Of a DNA stretch of 64,000 bases, positions 37,007 through 50,100 are shown in pieces. Numbering within the stretch: the first letter of the stretch is position 1; every line of letters starts with the position of its first letter. Source of the DNA: Utricularia gibba (Eukaryota > Streptophyta > Magnoliopsida > Lamiales > Lentibulariaceae); contig NEEC01000009.1 in NCBI GenBank assembly GCA_002189035.1, positions 2,108,001-2,172,000 of the forward strand. The letters run 5' to 3'. A program made the position numbers and the translations under genes. The notes under the pieces were generated by a model, which made no database searches, was not told the DNA's origin, and saw only the letters and a list, made by a program, of their open reading frames with translations.

Positions 37007-38717
37007 TTACAAATGCACAAGGTTTTCCTTCAGTAAGGCTCGAGTTTTTTGATCTGGACTGAGGCCACTTTCACACATCCTAGTGTACAGTTTTCTTGCT
37101 GAATTCATCTCCTTCTTCAAGCACAAACCTTGAATTGCGACATTGTAAAGCAGTTCATTGGACGTTGGCTGCAACAAGGAAAATGGCAGAAAATGTTAGT
37201 GAGGGAAGGAAAAAAACATTATTAAAGCAAACACAGCTGATTACATCAAGGATGCTCTCCAGTTCACTCCACAGGGAACCCCAGATGCACATTCTTATTA
37301 GAGGCAACAAAGTAAATGAATCTGGGGTGTGTTTCTGTTGAAGCATGTGATAGTAAACTTGCAATGCTGCCATTGGTTCCTTGGCGACCTCACATGCTCC
37401 GATGGCGAGGTTATAAGATGTAACCGTAGCACAGATTCCGGATGTTTCCATTTCCCACAACAGTTGCACTGCTCTCTCCCATAGCCCCAACCTCTGGCAT
37501 GAAACCAGACATGTATTGTACACATGCAGATTCAAGACATTTTTTTGCTGCTTGCTGATGCTGTCGAAGATTTGAAGTGCATCAGAACAGCGATCAACGC
37601 GGTTCAATGCAACAAGGAGTGCATTCCAAGAGTATGCATCTGGGGTATGACCAAATGACCTGATCAGATCATAGGCCTCAAATGTTTTATCTAATTGATC
37701 TGTTTTCCCAAGCATGCTGATCAAGGCATTGCAGGTTGTAAGGGAGGGCTTCATTCTTCTATCCAGAAAGGCTTGAAGAACACCTAGTGCCATATCACAC
37801 TTTCCTTCCCTAGAGCATGCTCCAATTACAGCTTGCATAACATCAGCACAAGGGTTTACTCCATTTCGAACCATCTCACTATACGCATCCAGCGCAAGTT
37901 CGTTCTGATCACAGCGCACAAAGATGCAGACCAGAAGCCGGTATGTTATAGCACTTCCCACAATGCTTTTCTCTTGCATTGTTCTCCATATTCTTTCAGC
38001 ATGAGACCAGTTATTGACTTTCCCAAATACCCCTATCATTGTGTTAAAAACAACCAAATCCATGTGTTTCTTGGTTTTGCTGTTTCTTTCTGCTTCTTCA
38101 AACATACTTAGTGCAGATTGGCATCCCTGAGAATGGGCCACTGCTTTCAAAATCAGGCTGTAACTATGCCCTGTGATGATGTCTCTTGACTTCATGAACT
38201 GGAATACAGTCAAAGCATCATCTACTCTTTTATTCCTTATGAGGCAAGCGAGAAGGGAATTGCAAGCATGCGAATCAGGCTGCAGGCCTGAAAACATCAT
38301 CGATCTATGCAACGCCAATGCACTTCTAACTTTGTTACATCTGCTGAGCTCCAAGATCCTTCTTGATAACACCTTTTCATCCCTTTCTTCTAAGCAAAAT
38401 ATCTCATTTTCATTCCACGCCCTTGAATCCTGTACTTCTTCTGTGGATGATTTGGACTCAAAGCTTTGATTTCCATGGTTAGACTTACATGGTGAAAAGG
38501 TTTCTGGGATTCTTATTTTCGAAGCTGCTGATGAATTCCTCAACCCCTCTGACAACGCCGCAGGTACATAGCCATGAGTTTTGTGAATGCGACGAATGGA
38601 AGTTGCTGAGCAACTAAGGTACTGGATATGGGTTCTGTAAAAAAATGGATTTTGATGGGTGCTCGTGCTTATGGAACCAGAGAAACATGGTTGGCTGCCG
38701 AGCATCTCCAGCATCAT
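37007..38717 (-). CDS. pentatricopeptide repeat protein, EMB2076/At3g29290-like
   Basis: Two exons: 37245-38717 and 37007-37168, giving 544 residues. Exon 1 carries a probable organelle-targeting N-terminus and then P-class PPR units, for example EEVLSRRILELSRCNKVRSA, HACNSLLACLIRNKRVDDAL, GHSYSLILKAVAHSQGC, TYRLLVCIFVRCDQNELALD, TPDAYSWNALLVALNRVDR and TSYNLAIGACEVAKEPMAAL. Exon 2 ends the last unit (NELLYNVAIQGLCL, SGLSPDQKTRALL). The order and spacing match the Arabidopsis protein At3g29290 (EMB2076), needed in embryo development. PPR proteins bind organellar RNA; the RNA target is not deducible here. The 3' end faces the DUF3727-like gene, about 200 bp away. If the intron is retained, translation stops at 37155. 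Confidence 0.9.
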
Positions 38718-38944
38718 CTCATCTCCCCAAGAAGAGTCCCCAGATGATTCAACACTGACTCTGAAAAAAAAGAATTTGAAACTTTTTTACCTTCGAGAAA
38801 TGGGTTTAAGTAATTTAATGGATGCCGGAGATCCAAAAAGCCGAAGCCAAGATCTTTTACCCCGAACGGTGTCGTTCTGATGAGTCGACCTAAAATTCAC
38901 AAAAACCCAGAGGAGGTTCAAGCGAGTTGAAGAAGAAGAAGAAG
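38718..38944. promoter_or_regulatory. 227-bp head-to-head spacer (PPR / small conserved protein)
   Basis: The PPR gene starts leftwards at 38717 and the next gene rightwards at 38945. A GAA run precedes the right-hand ATG. The two genes probably share a bidirectional promoter. Confidence 0.45.
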
Positions 38945-39842
38945 ATGAAAGTAGTTCGGGAGGGCGTGGCGTCGATAGCCCTTTTACCTAATGGATCAAT
39001 TTCAGGTCATTTTATACAGCTTCCGGAGTCGATATGCTTCGGCCTACATGGCTCTGGTATTTCATCCTTCAACTTTTCACATACATCTGGGGTTTTGTTA
39101 ATATGATCCTACGAAGAAACACAGCCACGTTTTTTGGTCAGCAAATCTTTAAACCTGCTCCCCGTTCCTTGTGTTTTTAAGAGCTGTATTGCGAACGAGA
39201 ATGCAGTAGAGGGGAAGACTACCGGTTGATCAAGCTGACGGTAACAGATTATAATGTTAGTACTCAGTGTTGCTCTTGGTTAGCTTACACTCGCATTTAC
39301 CATTTACTAAAAGCATAGTTTTACAGAGCAAGAAGGAGAAAGAAGTAGTGGTAGAATGCAGAGGCCATGATGCTGCCAAATTCTGCAGCCCAGACCATGC
39401 TCATGGGTAAGTAACGAAAGTCCTTTATTACCAACTGGTTACAGGATAAGTCTTACTTCCTAATCCCACGTGGGAAGATGAACAGAGGAGGAAGAAGAAG
39501 ACATGAGAACATTTTGACCCTATATATGTGTTGTATTTTTGAATCCAACAAGCAGTTGGGAGAAGGAAGTTGTGAGTATGGTGGAGAAGCATCAAGAGGG
39601 GGATGTGTCGGTTTCTTTTCAGTGTGACACTCTGAAGGCTGATCAAGTAGCTGAGGAACATCTCAAGAAATTCATGCCCAAATTAGTTGGGATGGATGCT
39701 GTAGGTAATTTCGAATGTTTCATTTGAACAATGGAAAATCATATAATTCACATCAACTGGTGATCATTCTACTGATTTTGTCTTCACAGTTAACATTGGC
39801 CCTATGAAGATCATTGGATTGGATTTCGATGCAGAAATCTGA
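38945..39842 (+). CDS. small conserved plant protein of unknown function
   Basis: Five exons: 38945-39056, 39182-39255, 39327-39406, 39556-39704 and 39790-39842, giving 155 residues with all phases agreeing. It starts MKVVREGVASIALLPNGSIS and contains GHFIQLPESICFGLHG, ECSRGEDYRLIKLTVTDYN and VVECRGHDAAKFCSPDHAHG; it ends KLVGMDAVVNIGPMKIIGLD. I have the impression of a plant-wide, single-copy protein, but cannot name the family. There is no signal peptide, membrane segment or enzyme motif. The evenly mixed composition suggests one small globular domain. The reading of the second donor (AAT|GTTAGT rather than ACG|GTAACA) keeps the frame and the conserved TDYN. Confidence 0.75.
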
Positions 39843-39996
39843 TAAGGAGAAGCACAGGCGCTGAGTGAATGACCTGTTTTAACTTCATATGTAAGCCACC
39901 ATACTCGAGCTTTTCCATAAGATTATGTCCAGACTGCGTGCATCTTCAACTCTTTGAACAAAAGAATGACTAGATTTCAAAGCACCGGTGGTGGAG

Positions 39997-40019
39997 TTTT
40001 TTTTTTTTTTTTTTTTTTT
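39997..40019 (+). repeat. T23 homopolymer
   Basis: An uninterrupted run of 23 T in the 3' flank of the preceding gene; its real length is likely uncertain. Confidence 0.8.
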
Positions 40020-40107
40020 CTCATGCATGTATGTCATCCATGGCTTCATCAGATAAGCTGGTTCTAGGAAAGAAATCTATATTGTATATTCAGAGTTTTG
40101 GCAAGCA

Positions 40108-41434
40108 CTACACCGACTTCCGGTGGAAAAAATTAGTGGCGATGTTCACAGCATTCTTGTTATGGCGGAGATAGAACTCTGCAAGGAGGATTTGCCTCTG
40201 TTGCGGTGTTAGATCACCATGTGTACCCTACATCACAAAACCAGAAATAGGATCAACAAAATGCATTGGAATCCAGATACCGATGTTAAGGTCAGGTGAG
40301 CGAGCAACTACCATGCGCAGGGTTCTGTCATAGACGGCATGGTGCATGAGAAGCCCCGCAGCTACAGAAACATTGAAAGAGTCGACCATCCCTCGCATGG
40401 GGATACTGCATCGCAAATCTGATAACTCCAGAGCATCTTTGCTTATGCCCCTGATAGTTAATGCCATTCAAGAACAGGCTCATGGTAATAATGCATGGTT
40501 GCTGCTGTTTAACTCTACATTAATTGGAACTAAGGACAGACCTGTGTTCATTGCCGACAACTATAGCTGTGGGACAACACCAGTTGATGTCATATGCTGA
40601 AACCTGGTGAAAGAGTACCAGAAACTTGTAGGAGATCTAACTACTCTGTTATATGAAGCAGGGTTAGTGGAAGCTTATGTATACCGCATCACCACCGAGA
40701 CTAGCCACAACGATTCTGTATCCCCGTGCTTTGAGAACATCATAGCATTCTTGGACAGAATTCCATAGTTCTATATCCAACCATTTCTCAGCGCCCATGC
40801 TCACATGACGATTATCTCTGTATCTGCGGTCACAGCACTGTTTTGCTTCAGTTTTAAGCATGACATAGCTTAAGAGTGTTATGTTTCTGTTTGAGTTCAC
40901 CTCAAAAAATCTAAAAACAAACCTTCTGGAGCCGTTGTAGGATACAACATGGACAGATTGAATCCCAAGCGCATCAGCAGACCTGAAAGCAGCTGAAATG
41001 TTCCCAAAGTCACTCAATCCTTCAACCACCAAGCACACCGAGTAGCTACGATTGTTCACCGCATTCCTGAGCCTGTCTCTACGTGAATCCATTAAATAAG
41101 AGCCCATGGCTTCCAGTATGTCACCACTGTTCAAACTCACATTCTCCCCTTTCCATCTATCCAGGTAAGGGAACCAAGGATGAACATCACCATCCCTGTC
41201 ACATGGCAACTCACGCCGCTCCATTTTCATTAATCTTGAAATGTCATCCTTGTTTTTGTCAAGTAATCCTTCTACCGTGTCATTGCAGCAATCAGAGTCA
41301 CTCTCATCGTCATGAGCCACCGTACAATCCAACATATCTGGCGAAACAGCAGTAGCTCGCTGACCCCCGAATCTCCTTGTTGCAGGAAAGAGGAGCTGGT
41401 AGGGCTTGATCCTCATAACTATATTGTCAACCAA
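40108..41434 (-). CDS. SpoU/TrmH-family RNA 2'-O-methyltransferase
   Basis: Five exons: 40923-41434, 40685-40823, 40542-40603, 40312-40450 and 40108-40227, giving 323 residues from the ATG chosen. All three SpoU motifs are present: motif 1 NISAAFRSADALGIQSVHVV, motif 2 TAIVVGNEHRGIS and motif 3 CSIPMRGMVDSFNVSVAAGL, with the catalytic Arg and the trefoil-knot SAM site they form. An N-terminal acidic region (DDESDSDCCND) precedes the domain. The enzyme should methylate ribose 2'-OH in tRNA or rRNA; which one, and in which compartment, cannot be told. The true start is uncertain. A good donor (TTCAG|GTAAGT) upstream at about 41485 would add a leading exon with a weak targeting peptide (MSRAPSS), but the only phase-correct acceptor makes an intron of about 50 nt. 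Confidence 0.87.
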
Positions 41435-43000
41435 ATGACTTCATAACCAAGAACATTGAAGATATAGTGAAATTCACATCTCACTTACCTGAATGAGATG
41501 TCGAAGTGTATGAGAGACGACATAGAGAAGGTGAGCTGCAAATCGGAGCTCGGAGCTCTAGACATGATAGTAAAGACACATGAAATAGGGCTTTCCCCAC
41601 CCTCATCTGCATTGAAGAGTTCAGTACGTGTCACAAACCAAAACAAGCTAGAAATCAGGGAATGTGATATCGAGCTTCCAGACACATATGCCAATCCATT
41701 GAAACATCTGACCTTTAATTCGCAATTGCTATACTTCAATGATGTTTAAACAATATTTCGATCTCTAATTCTTGCAGAAACACAAAATGATCACAAAAGA
41801 AACACAATGGTATACAACATCATAACCAAATATTCTTTTAGTGCCCGACCAAATGTGTTTCCTGAAGTTTTCTTATACCTCACCATTTATACTCCTGCAT
41901 AAATTTCATTTCCGAGCGCCTCCTAAGAACCTATTTCAAGCCTTCTAAGCAAACCAAATAAGCCAGCATTTATTTAAAAGCTAATAGGTGATACGGAAAT
42001 TTATGAAAACCTTACTCAATATTGAAATTCATCAACTAGACATGACAAATGGCTGAAACTAGACAAGGGTCTTTCAACCCCAAAAGGAAAAACTGGTCAA
42101 ACACAGCAAAAATCGAAATTTACGTAACAGCAGCAGACAACCATTTTTGCAGTAAAACTCTGGTATGCTTCGGTACATTCACCCCCTTTACCCGGCTCTT
42201 CTAAATTCTCCTTGATTAGTCTAGTGTTAAGCAATCCCTTAATTATGTTGTCCAGTCAAGAAGGCAACAAAAATCCTCGACTGCTGGACAATGAAAGTGT
42301 GGTAAAATTAAACTACACCATGATGTTGTTCAGCTATCTACCACAGCCCGTTCTCCTGGTAGAATCATAATTGGAGTTCCGAATCTGAAGCCCAAAAACT
42401 TTTAATCTACATCCTAAAATCATGGCTAAGTAATTCCGCAAAATAGATGAAAGAACACCTATTTTTTACTCACCTCCTTAGTTTCTTCCAAGCACTCATA
42501 TCTTATTTCTTTCTCCTGTCTTCGTCACCGTTCGCTTTCTTCGTTGACGTCAAGTCTTCCTTGAGTACGGCCGCGCAGGGTGGACTCAACTCACGGAATC
42601 GGATAAGCTCATGTTTTCAATCTCCGTTGAACCCCGCCGGACGACCCGTGACCCCGGGAATGCTTCCGGGTTTAAAGACGCCGGGTCAATGTTTGTTTTT
42701 TCGCAAGCCCAAATTAGAATTAGGGCAAACTAGAAACGAATTTGGATGTTTGATTTGTGGTTGTCCCACGGTGGCTCTAATTTGGGGATAAAATTAGGTT
42801 TTATTTCGTAAAAGCTTCCGTCACCAAGCAAACTCACTCATGTTCTTCAAGAACTACAGTGAGAACATCTGAAGACAAGCAAGCGTTCAGGTAAACTTGG
42901 AATCTGGCTCAGGACATCACCTATGCTGAGTTGAACACTAATTTACATCAATTCAAGAATGCAGATTTCATGGGTTGGTTTCAGCTGCTCACCAATTGTT
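41435..43000. other. spacer between SpoU and DUF863 genes
   Basis: The left end may hold a leading exon of the SpoU gene (see that entry). The rest has no gene I recognise; the right end is the 3' untranslated region of the DUF863 gene. Confidence 0.5.
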
Positions 43001-45232
43001 TCAGCATTTTATGGGAAATGCAGCATAACCATTAAGGCATCTTTGTCTTGGCAGCCGCCTTGTCCTCTTTCCCCACCCTGTTAAACTCCTTTCCTGGGGT
43101 TGCCAAAGGGGCTGCTGTGGTGCACGGGATGACCCAATGAGCTTTCTTTTTGATGGTGTTTCTGGAGTGATCATCCGTTTTCTTCCTCGGCCATTCTTTG
43201 CTGTCCCCCGTTGTGATAAACTCGACTGCCAAGCTTTTCCTTGAGCTTTCATAAGCTCATCAAAGGATTGAAGATCCTCTGCTACTTGAACACGGGATAA
43301 TGTAACCATGCCAGGGAGTATGTCTCTCTGGAAGTCTTTTCTTGGCTTCCCTCTCCTTGACTGCCTTCCTGTTCTAGTTGAGATGTTGTCACTGCCCTTG
43401 TCATCATCGAAGATAACCGGCTGATAATCGTAGTTCTTTCCTTTGCAGTCTTCAAGCTTCAGTGTCATGAACTCGAAATGATCCATCCCTTCAGGGATCG
43501 ATTCTTTGCCAACTTGAGTTGATCCCGTTTCGCTGAACTCGGAAAAAATGAGTTCAGCAAACCATTTGAGATCGTGGCTCGATTCATCTTCTGGAAGAGA
43601 ACTGGCTTTATCATGCACTAACCCTTGTCCTTGGTGCAGTGAGAAGGCAATTAACGCTTCAGCTGCACGTCTGTCGAACTCTTCCTCACACATTTCTGCT
43701 TCTTTGGGAGACACATCTGCATCAAATTCATGAACCACAGGAGCCTCCAAATCTATCTCTGTGGTTGCGATTTTGACTATGGTTGTAATACAGTTTTGCA
43801 CCGGAGAATGTTCCTCATCCAATGACAAGTTCAAATCAATCTGATGCCTCATATCACGTGTACAAGTATTCGACAGTTGAGCATCTTCACAGGCAAAAGC
43901 AGATATGCAGCCGTTGGTTGGCTCTTTCTCGGAGTGTTTATTTGCTTGTGTTTCAATCCTATCAGAAATCGAGGCATTTTCAGTCGCCATCATCAAGTCA
44001 TGATGCTTCTCAAGACCAACCTCAGTGCTTGGAGCAGCATTTTGAGCTGGGATTCCATTGTGGAGATCCATGTTCTCCGGCTCAGTTTTCTTGAAAAAAC
44101 TATGTTTACAGTGCTGTAAAGATTCCAGGTTCATGAAGTAAGAGCTCTCCATTCCTTTTGTCACATCATCACGTTCATTCAACTTTCTGAGGAACCAAGG
44201 CAAGTTTTCAGCAGGCTTTGACTTGAAGTGATATGAATTCTCATCATAGTTTTTTCGACCATGTTCCTTGTGATGCGCAATGCTGAACAAGTTTGATCCA
44301 TCTGAAGAATTAAAAGACCGTGAGGCAAGACAGTGATTTCCTTGATTATTTCCATCCTTCGTGTTGTTCATCAGCATACCAGGCACAACATTCTTAGACA
44401 CTTCATGATGTTCAGAAATTTCAACTCCAAATAATTTCCTTTTCTGGATTGACACAGGTTGGCCTTCCCCCGCTAGTCTAGGTTCAGCATTTTGAGATCG
44501 ATGAGACGCAGATGACCTGCCAGGAAAGAACTCTCCTACACGTCTTTGATCCATCCATGTATTTTTCTCTGAATGTAAGCAATGAGACTGAAGTGAGCAC
44601 AAACAGCACATCAGAGTAACAGAAAGCTATTTAAATGCACTCATGATTAGCCTGCAGATACATGAAACAACCAACGACACAACACAAAGTCACATGCTAA
44701 CCAGAAACGTTGCAGGGCAGATGCACTTGAGTACGTTCTTTACCCTGCATGGTGAAGCTTGCTGAATTCTCCCAATTCGTTACCGCCATAGGATTCTGTG
44801 AAAAACCTTTTGAAACTAGATCAAGAGTCAGAGCCTTCGCATAACATGGTGATCTACGAATCGTATGAAGAGACAATTCAATGTCTCCATCGTAAGAGGC
44901 CTGAGGCACTGCTGGGAATTTTTCATGGACCAGATGTCTATCACTTCCTCTCCTTACCTCATCCATCAATTCTTTCTGTCTTTCATAAAGACGGTGAAGC
45001 TCCAGAAGCTGAACAGAGCAAGAAGCATGGCATGATGAGCATCGAAAGACGAAAACTGGGTAAAGAAATCAAAGCTTCACATTACCTGATTTCTAAATAC
45101 CATTTCATGATCAAGAATTTTCTCCCTTATCTTCAAGCAATCATGCCCTGAAAAGCCTCTTCTGAAAACCCACGATGAGAATGAACCAATATTCTGGCCA
45201 TTCATCGCCTGATTCTCGTGATAGAAGGCCAT
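43001..45232 (-). CDS. DUF863 family protein
   Basis: Three coding exons: 45086-45232, 44702-45008 and 43001-44568, giving 673 residues. It begins MAFYHENQAMNGQNIGSFSS. The N-terminal block LKIREKILDHEMVFRNQ, LELHRLYERQKELMDEV is the hallmark of this plant family (ExIFRxQVxELHRLYxxQxxLM). The middle is disordered and has the short motif HQIDLNLSLDEE. The C-terminal RRGKPRKDFQRDILPGMVTL SRVQVAEDLQSF pattern is the second conserved block of DUF863. Members are nuclear or uncharacterised plant-only proteins, and no function is settled. LNLSL resembles an EAR repression motif, which would fit a nuclear co-regulator, but that is inference. A non-coding first exon further upstream is likely. Confidence 0.88.
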
Positions 45233-47168
45233 TATACCATTATCCTTGATTCCTCAAGATTAATCAACAGCAGGAAGATTGTATTGTCTTGTAGTTTAGT
45301 TCCTATAGATTGGCTGAACCAACAAGGAGAACAAAAATCATGCCCGAAATTCTACTGAACTTACATCAGAGAAAGATACGTGTAACTAACAATTTTTGTG
45401 CATGAAAATTACAGGAAAAATGAAAGAAAAATCTTCAGTTTCTACAGGGACTTGCCAAGTTGACTCAAAGTCATTGATACGTAGAGTTCATCTTCCATAA
45501 CCAGATACGAATCCAAGCATACCCATTTCCCAAATCACACAAGTAATATACTTGTCAGAGTAGAAAATCACATGACGAAGAAGAAGAAGAAGAAGGTTGT
45601 TTCTCAGTAGAATGATCTAATGTAAACTCATGAAGAACCAAGAAATGGCGAAAACTGAATAAAGTTAGACCCAGTTCCAGCTCCAGCAAAACAGAGTGAA
45701 AAAGGAAGAGAAAATCGCCGGCGGTATAAAGAACACCCAGAATTCGGCTCAGGCTAAAGAAAATAAATAAATAAATAAATAAAGCGCCAAAAGCTTACCC
45801 AGAAAAGGAGAATCCATTTCTGGATCAAACTAGACGTTTAGAGTGGAAAGAGATCCAGGGCAAGAAGGATCTCTCTCTCTCCCCCTCTCTCGCTCCTTGT
45901 ACACAAAAAACATGAAGAAGGAGAAGAAGGGCTTGGATATTTTGTCCGCATGTGCGTGGGCTCACCATATCTTCTTCCTCCACATTCTCGGAATCAAAAA
46001 TCATATCTTTCCCATAACAAGGTTGGGCTTCACAGTATTTCAGGAAAAACCAACCAACAGCAACAGCAATAATAGATATACATAAAAAATCTACGGTAAG
46101 AAAGTAGATCACAGATGAAGATTTTCTTGGCTTTTAGTGAGTGAAGAAGGCAGCGGCATTGATGGCACCTCACCCTTCCTCCTCAATCCCTTTCCGGCTC
46201 CCCATATTATTACAGGTACTATCCCCATCCCAGAATCCGATATCAACTTCCATCAGAAATGAGAATCAGCAATACAAGTGCATGATTTAACACAAGAATT
46301 CCGATCTTCGTCCCTCCTCAATATTGGATTACTCTGTTTTGGACCCCAAAATGGCTTCTTCTGTACGGTCGTGTCAGTCAACTCGTGTAAATTATTCAAT
46401 TATTAAAAATGAATAATAAATAAATGCACGTCGCTTACGCGGTTCGATTTCGTCGTACAATCAGACCCCATCTATTAAAAAAGCATTAACTCCACAAAAA
46501 AAAAGAAAAAATCAGTATAGTATACGATATGGGGTGTAATATAATTTTGATCATATTATATAATAGAGAAAGATAACTTTTATAAATGATCAAATAAAAT
46601 ATGAATAGAAATTAAATTTTTAAAAACCATAGAATAATTAATTAATTTTATAATGCAGAAGAGATTCAGATTGCACACTAAACACTACAGCATTGTCTGT
46701 CGCATCAGGCTTCTTGCTCCCACAAATAATGTACAGAAGAGAGACCAGCAACAAATCATGCCAAGAATCAACAACCAGGATGGAGATGGAGAGACGAAAA
46801 TGACATCAATAGGCAAACCTGAAAAATCCCCAAGTTGCTTTCTTAAGATTCGAGACAGTTTGGAAAAACTCATGCACACTTCTGGTGTGGTTAGAGGAAT
46901 GGAGAAGTTTGTTCTTACATGGGAGTCTGGATGCGCAATCACCATTCATGTTGTCAACAAGTTTTTTAACAAGCAGGCCGGCCATCCATCCTCTGTACAG
47001 CTTCATCACTGATGCCTGAATGCAGAATTAGATCATAGGATCAAGAGGAGCGGTAAAGTAAACGAGAAAAGAAACAGAATGTGCACAAAACTGTACCCCA
47101 TGCAGCGAAATCTGCTGTACTGTTCATTGAAAATGCAGTAAAACCAAAAATAGCAGTTCATTTGTACC
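45233..47168. other. spacer between DUF863 and callose synthase genes
   Basis: The left part includes the DUF863 upstream region, probably with a leader exon. An (AAAT)n repeat is at about 45759-45783 and a CT-rich tract at about 45870-45900, typical of plant 5' leaders. The right end is the 3' flank of the callose synthase. No gene was found in the middle. Confidence 0.5.
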
Positions 47169-50100
47169 TCATATATCTGCCTTTTGTTTTTTGCCAGCAA
47201 CAATCTGGGATATGTGTAGGCCTCTGCTAAACGCTTGGTTAAAGAGAATCCGAGTCTGCATGTTTTGGAAGCCAGGAAGCCATGACAGAACGGCCACAGG
47301 AGCCATAACAATGACTCCAAACATAATTTCATACAGTCGAGCAACAGAGATAACAGTATCCCAAAGCCTTGTTCTTTGCAGCAGGGGTCGAAGGACTTGT
47401 GCTACCGATATTAGCCCCAGCCAGTGGGGACAAAGGCCAACAAGCTGGTAAATATATCCAGAAACTGAAACGAAGTGAATTCAAGCAGGGCAACTATGAC
47501 AATAATTGCCAGAATAACAAAAAGGAACTGAACCAAGCGATAGTAAATGTGCTCCTTGGCTGCATACTTTTCACGAGCATATGCTATTATGAGAAAAAGG
47601 ACAAGAACCACAACCACATAGATCCATGAAAACAAGTAAACAGCAATGCTCCTGCTTCCAGATGCAATCCCAATTGATATACAACTCCATATTGAAAGAA
47701 GAAGAAACGGAGGACCAAAATGATTTCTAAAAGTTTCCCCCAAAGGCCAGTGTTCCTCAGATGGTCCTGTTCCTCATACCACCACTTTTCCCAGCTTTGT
47801 TCTGCTTTCACAAAGACGCCACCTTTATACCATATCCAGTTCATGAATTCCTCGAAATCATAAACAGTTTTCAGCCAGTCAAACCCCAAAGGATTGAAGA
47901 CAAATGGTCCCAAAATCCAGGAGACCACCAAAAACCAACTGGAAATTGTCAACGCAATGTAAACAAATGTTCCTCTAGCCACTGGACTGTAAGAAGCATA
48001 AACAGTGAGTATCAACCCCAGCTCAATCGCCTTAACAAAATGACTTCGGGCATACAGCCTATAGTTCTCAGAAAAGCTTTTGTGTTGCACCACAAAACCT
48101 CGGCCAGTTGCACGGTACTTAGCACCACCGTGCAAAATAGTTCTACCAAAATAATGACCACGAGTCCCCATGGAGAATGTATAAAACACAGACGATAGCT
48201 GAAGTTGCATTGTGATAAAGTCCCAGATAGCATTCATGAATCCATGCTCAAGAGAGTTTTCAACGACCATTGGCAAAGCAGTAAAGAAACCAAGCTGGAT
48301 GATGAACTGCTGATTCAAGATAGCACCAAGCGCCCTGTTATTATTGACATTGGCCATAGCAGAGCCCTCAACGCCACTCAATGCCAGATATAGTCGTCCC
48401 CAAAGAAATGCATAAACGGTGATGACGATCATCATTGTATTGAAGAAAAACCCCACCGTAGTGTAAAAGAAAGATAGCATTCGAAAAAAGTCAAGCCTAT
48501 GACCCAACCTATACACATCACGGCTGAGCACTTGCTCGCCATTCCCACTTGCAACTTTTGCTTCAAACATAGATATTTGGTTCAAGCCAACATCTCTTCC
48601 CTTTCCAACTTGGATGTACTCATGATGTGTCACATTCCCCCTCTTAATGTGCAATTAAATCCAGCAAAAATGTCCTCACTTATATTAATAACTCTGGAAG
48701 CTTTGCTCAAACCTCCACGAGTCAAAAACCAAAACCTGTCAAACACATCTGGGTGTCCATAGTGCATTCGAATTTTCAATGGATTGGCCAAAACACGTTG
48801 GCCCAAGGTCACAAAGCTTGTTTCCTGTGCAGACATGAACCAAGCAAGTGACGATACAGAACCTGTAAAAATGTTCTCCCTAACTCCCAAAATAGTAGGT
48901 TTCCTGATACCATAGGGAACCTTAAATTCCTCTAAAAGATTCCGCATTTTCAGAGCCTCCTCAAAGTAGTTGTCTTGGTTCATATCAATGGTTTGCACAG
49001 CATCTCCCTTGTGAAAATAATGGCATGGTTCTGGTTCTCAGGTTTTCCCTCTCCAAGCTTCAAAGGGCCAGGTAATTTGACCCGGTATATCTCGACCTCC
49101 CTCTCCAGCTTCTGATCATATTTCACAAGAACAGAATAATACTCTTTCTCATCCCTTCTGGATGTCACTTCATCAACATAGGCAACACGAAGGGCTTCAT
49201 TATTTTTCATCAATTGGAGAATCTCTTCTGCACGAGGATCCTTTTTGGCCTTTTGCGAACCATAGATCTGGCATGCAACCACATAAGTAAACTTCATCAA
49301 AGCTGTTCCACGCTCATGACCTTTGAAAAAGACACTGACTGAACTACTTGCTCTACTCAATGCTCTTGAAGGTAATCTATCTGAGCTGGTGCCATCCATG
49401 TTTTCCCCATGCCTAATGAAACCCATTTGCTGAAATTCTTCCCTCAAGTCCATCTCTGAAGCAGAATCCAGGAATGCCAGCATCTCAAGCGCACGATAAT
49501 AGTACATCATGCCCCTTACTGTGCGAGCAAGAGTTTGACCTCGGTATGAAGCCCACAGCCTTAGATCTCTCAGCCTATCTGACCAGAGTTCCCGCTCACT
49601 CTTCACCCCTTCTCGGCGCATTCTTTCTAAGAAGTTTCTCCAGTCACTAGCATAGATGGTTTGCAGGTAGTACAAAATTGAAATTCCGTCTTCATTTTCT
49701 GTTCTGAGTTGCTCTTTACTGTACAAGACATCTTCACTGTAGTAGGGTGTCAAGACACTGAACGCCAGCATCTTCTCAACTTGTGGTGCATGAGGCATAT
49801 TCATGAACAAAGAATTGCTGAAGAATGCAATTCTACGTCTTGCCTCGAGATTTTCTGGAACCTCCTGCATTGAATCTCGAGAGGTAAGAATGGTATGTAA
49901 GCGCCTCACCTGGCGATAAAAAACCTCATTACTTGCAGGGGGTAAGTCAAAAGCATTCAAAAACAGCAGGTTTTCACCGGAAACGGCCTGCTGAGGAACC
50001 AGGCCATCCTCTTTCAACTGGTTGTTGTCTCTATGATCCCCAAGGAAATCCCGAATAGCAACCTCATACAGGGCCTGAAGTGCATTCACAACCTTGTTAG

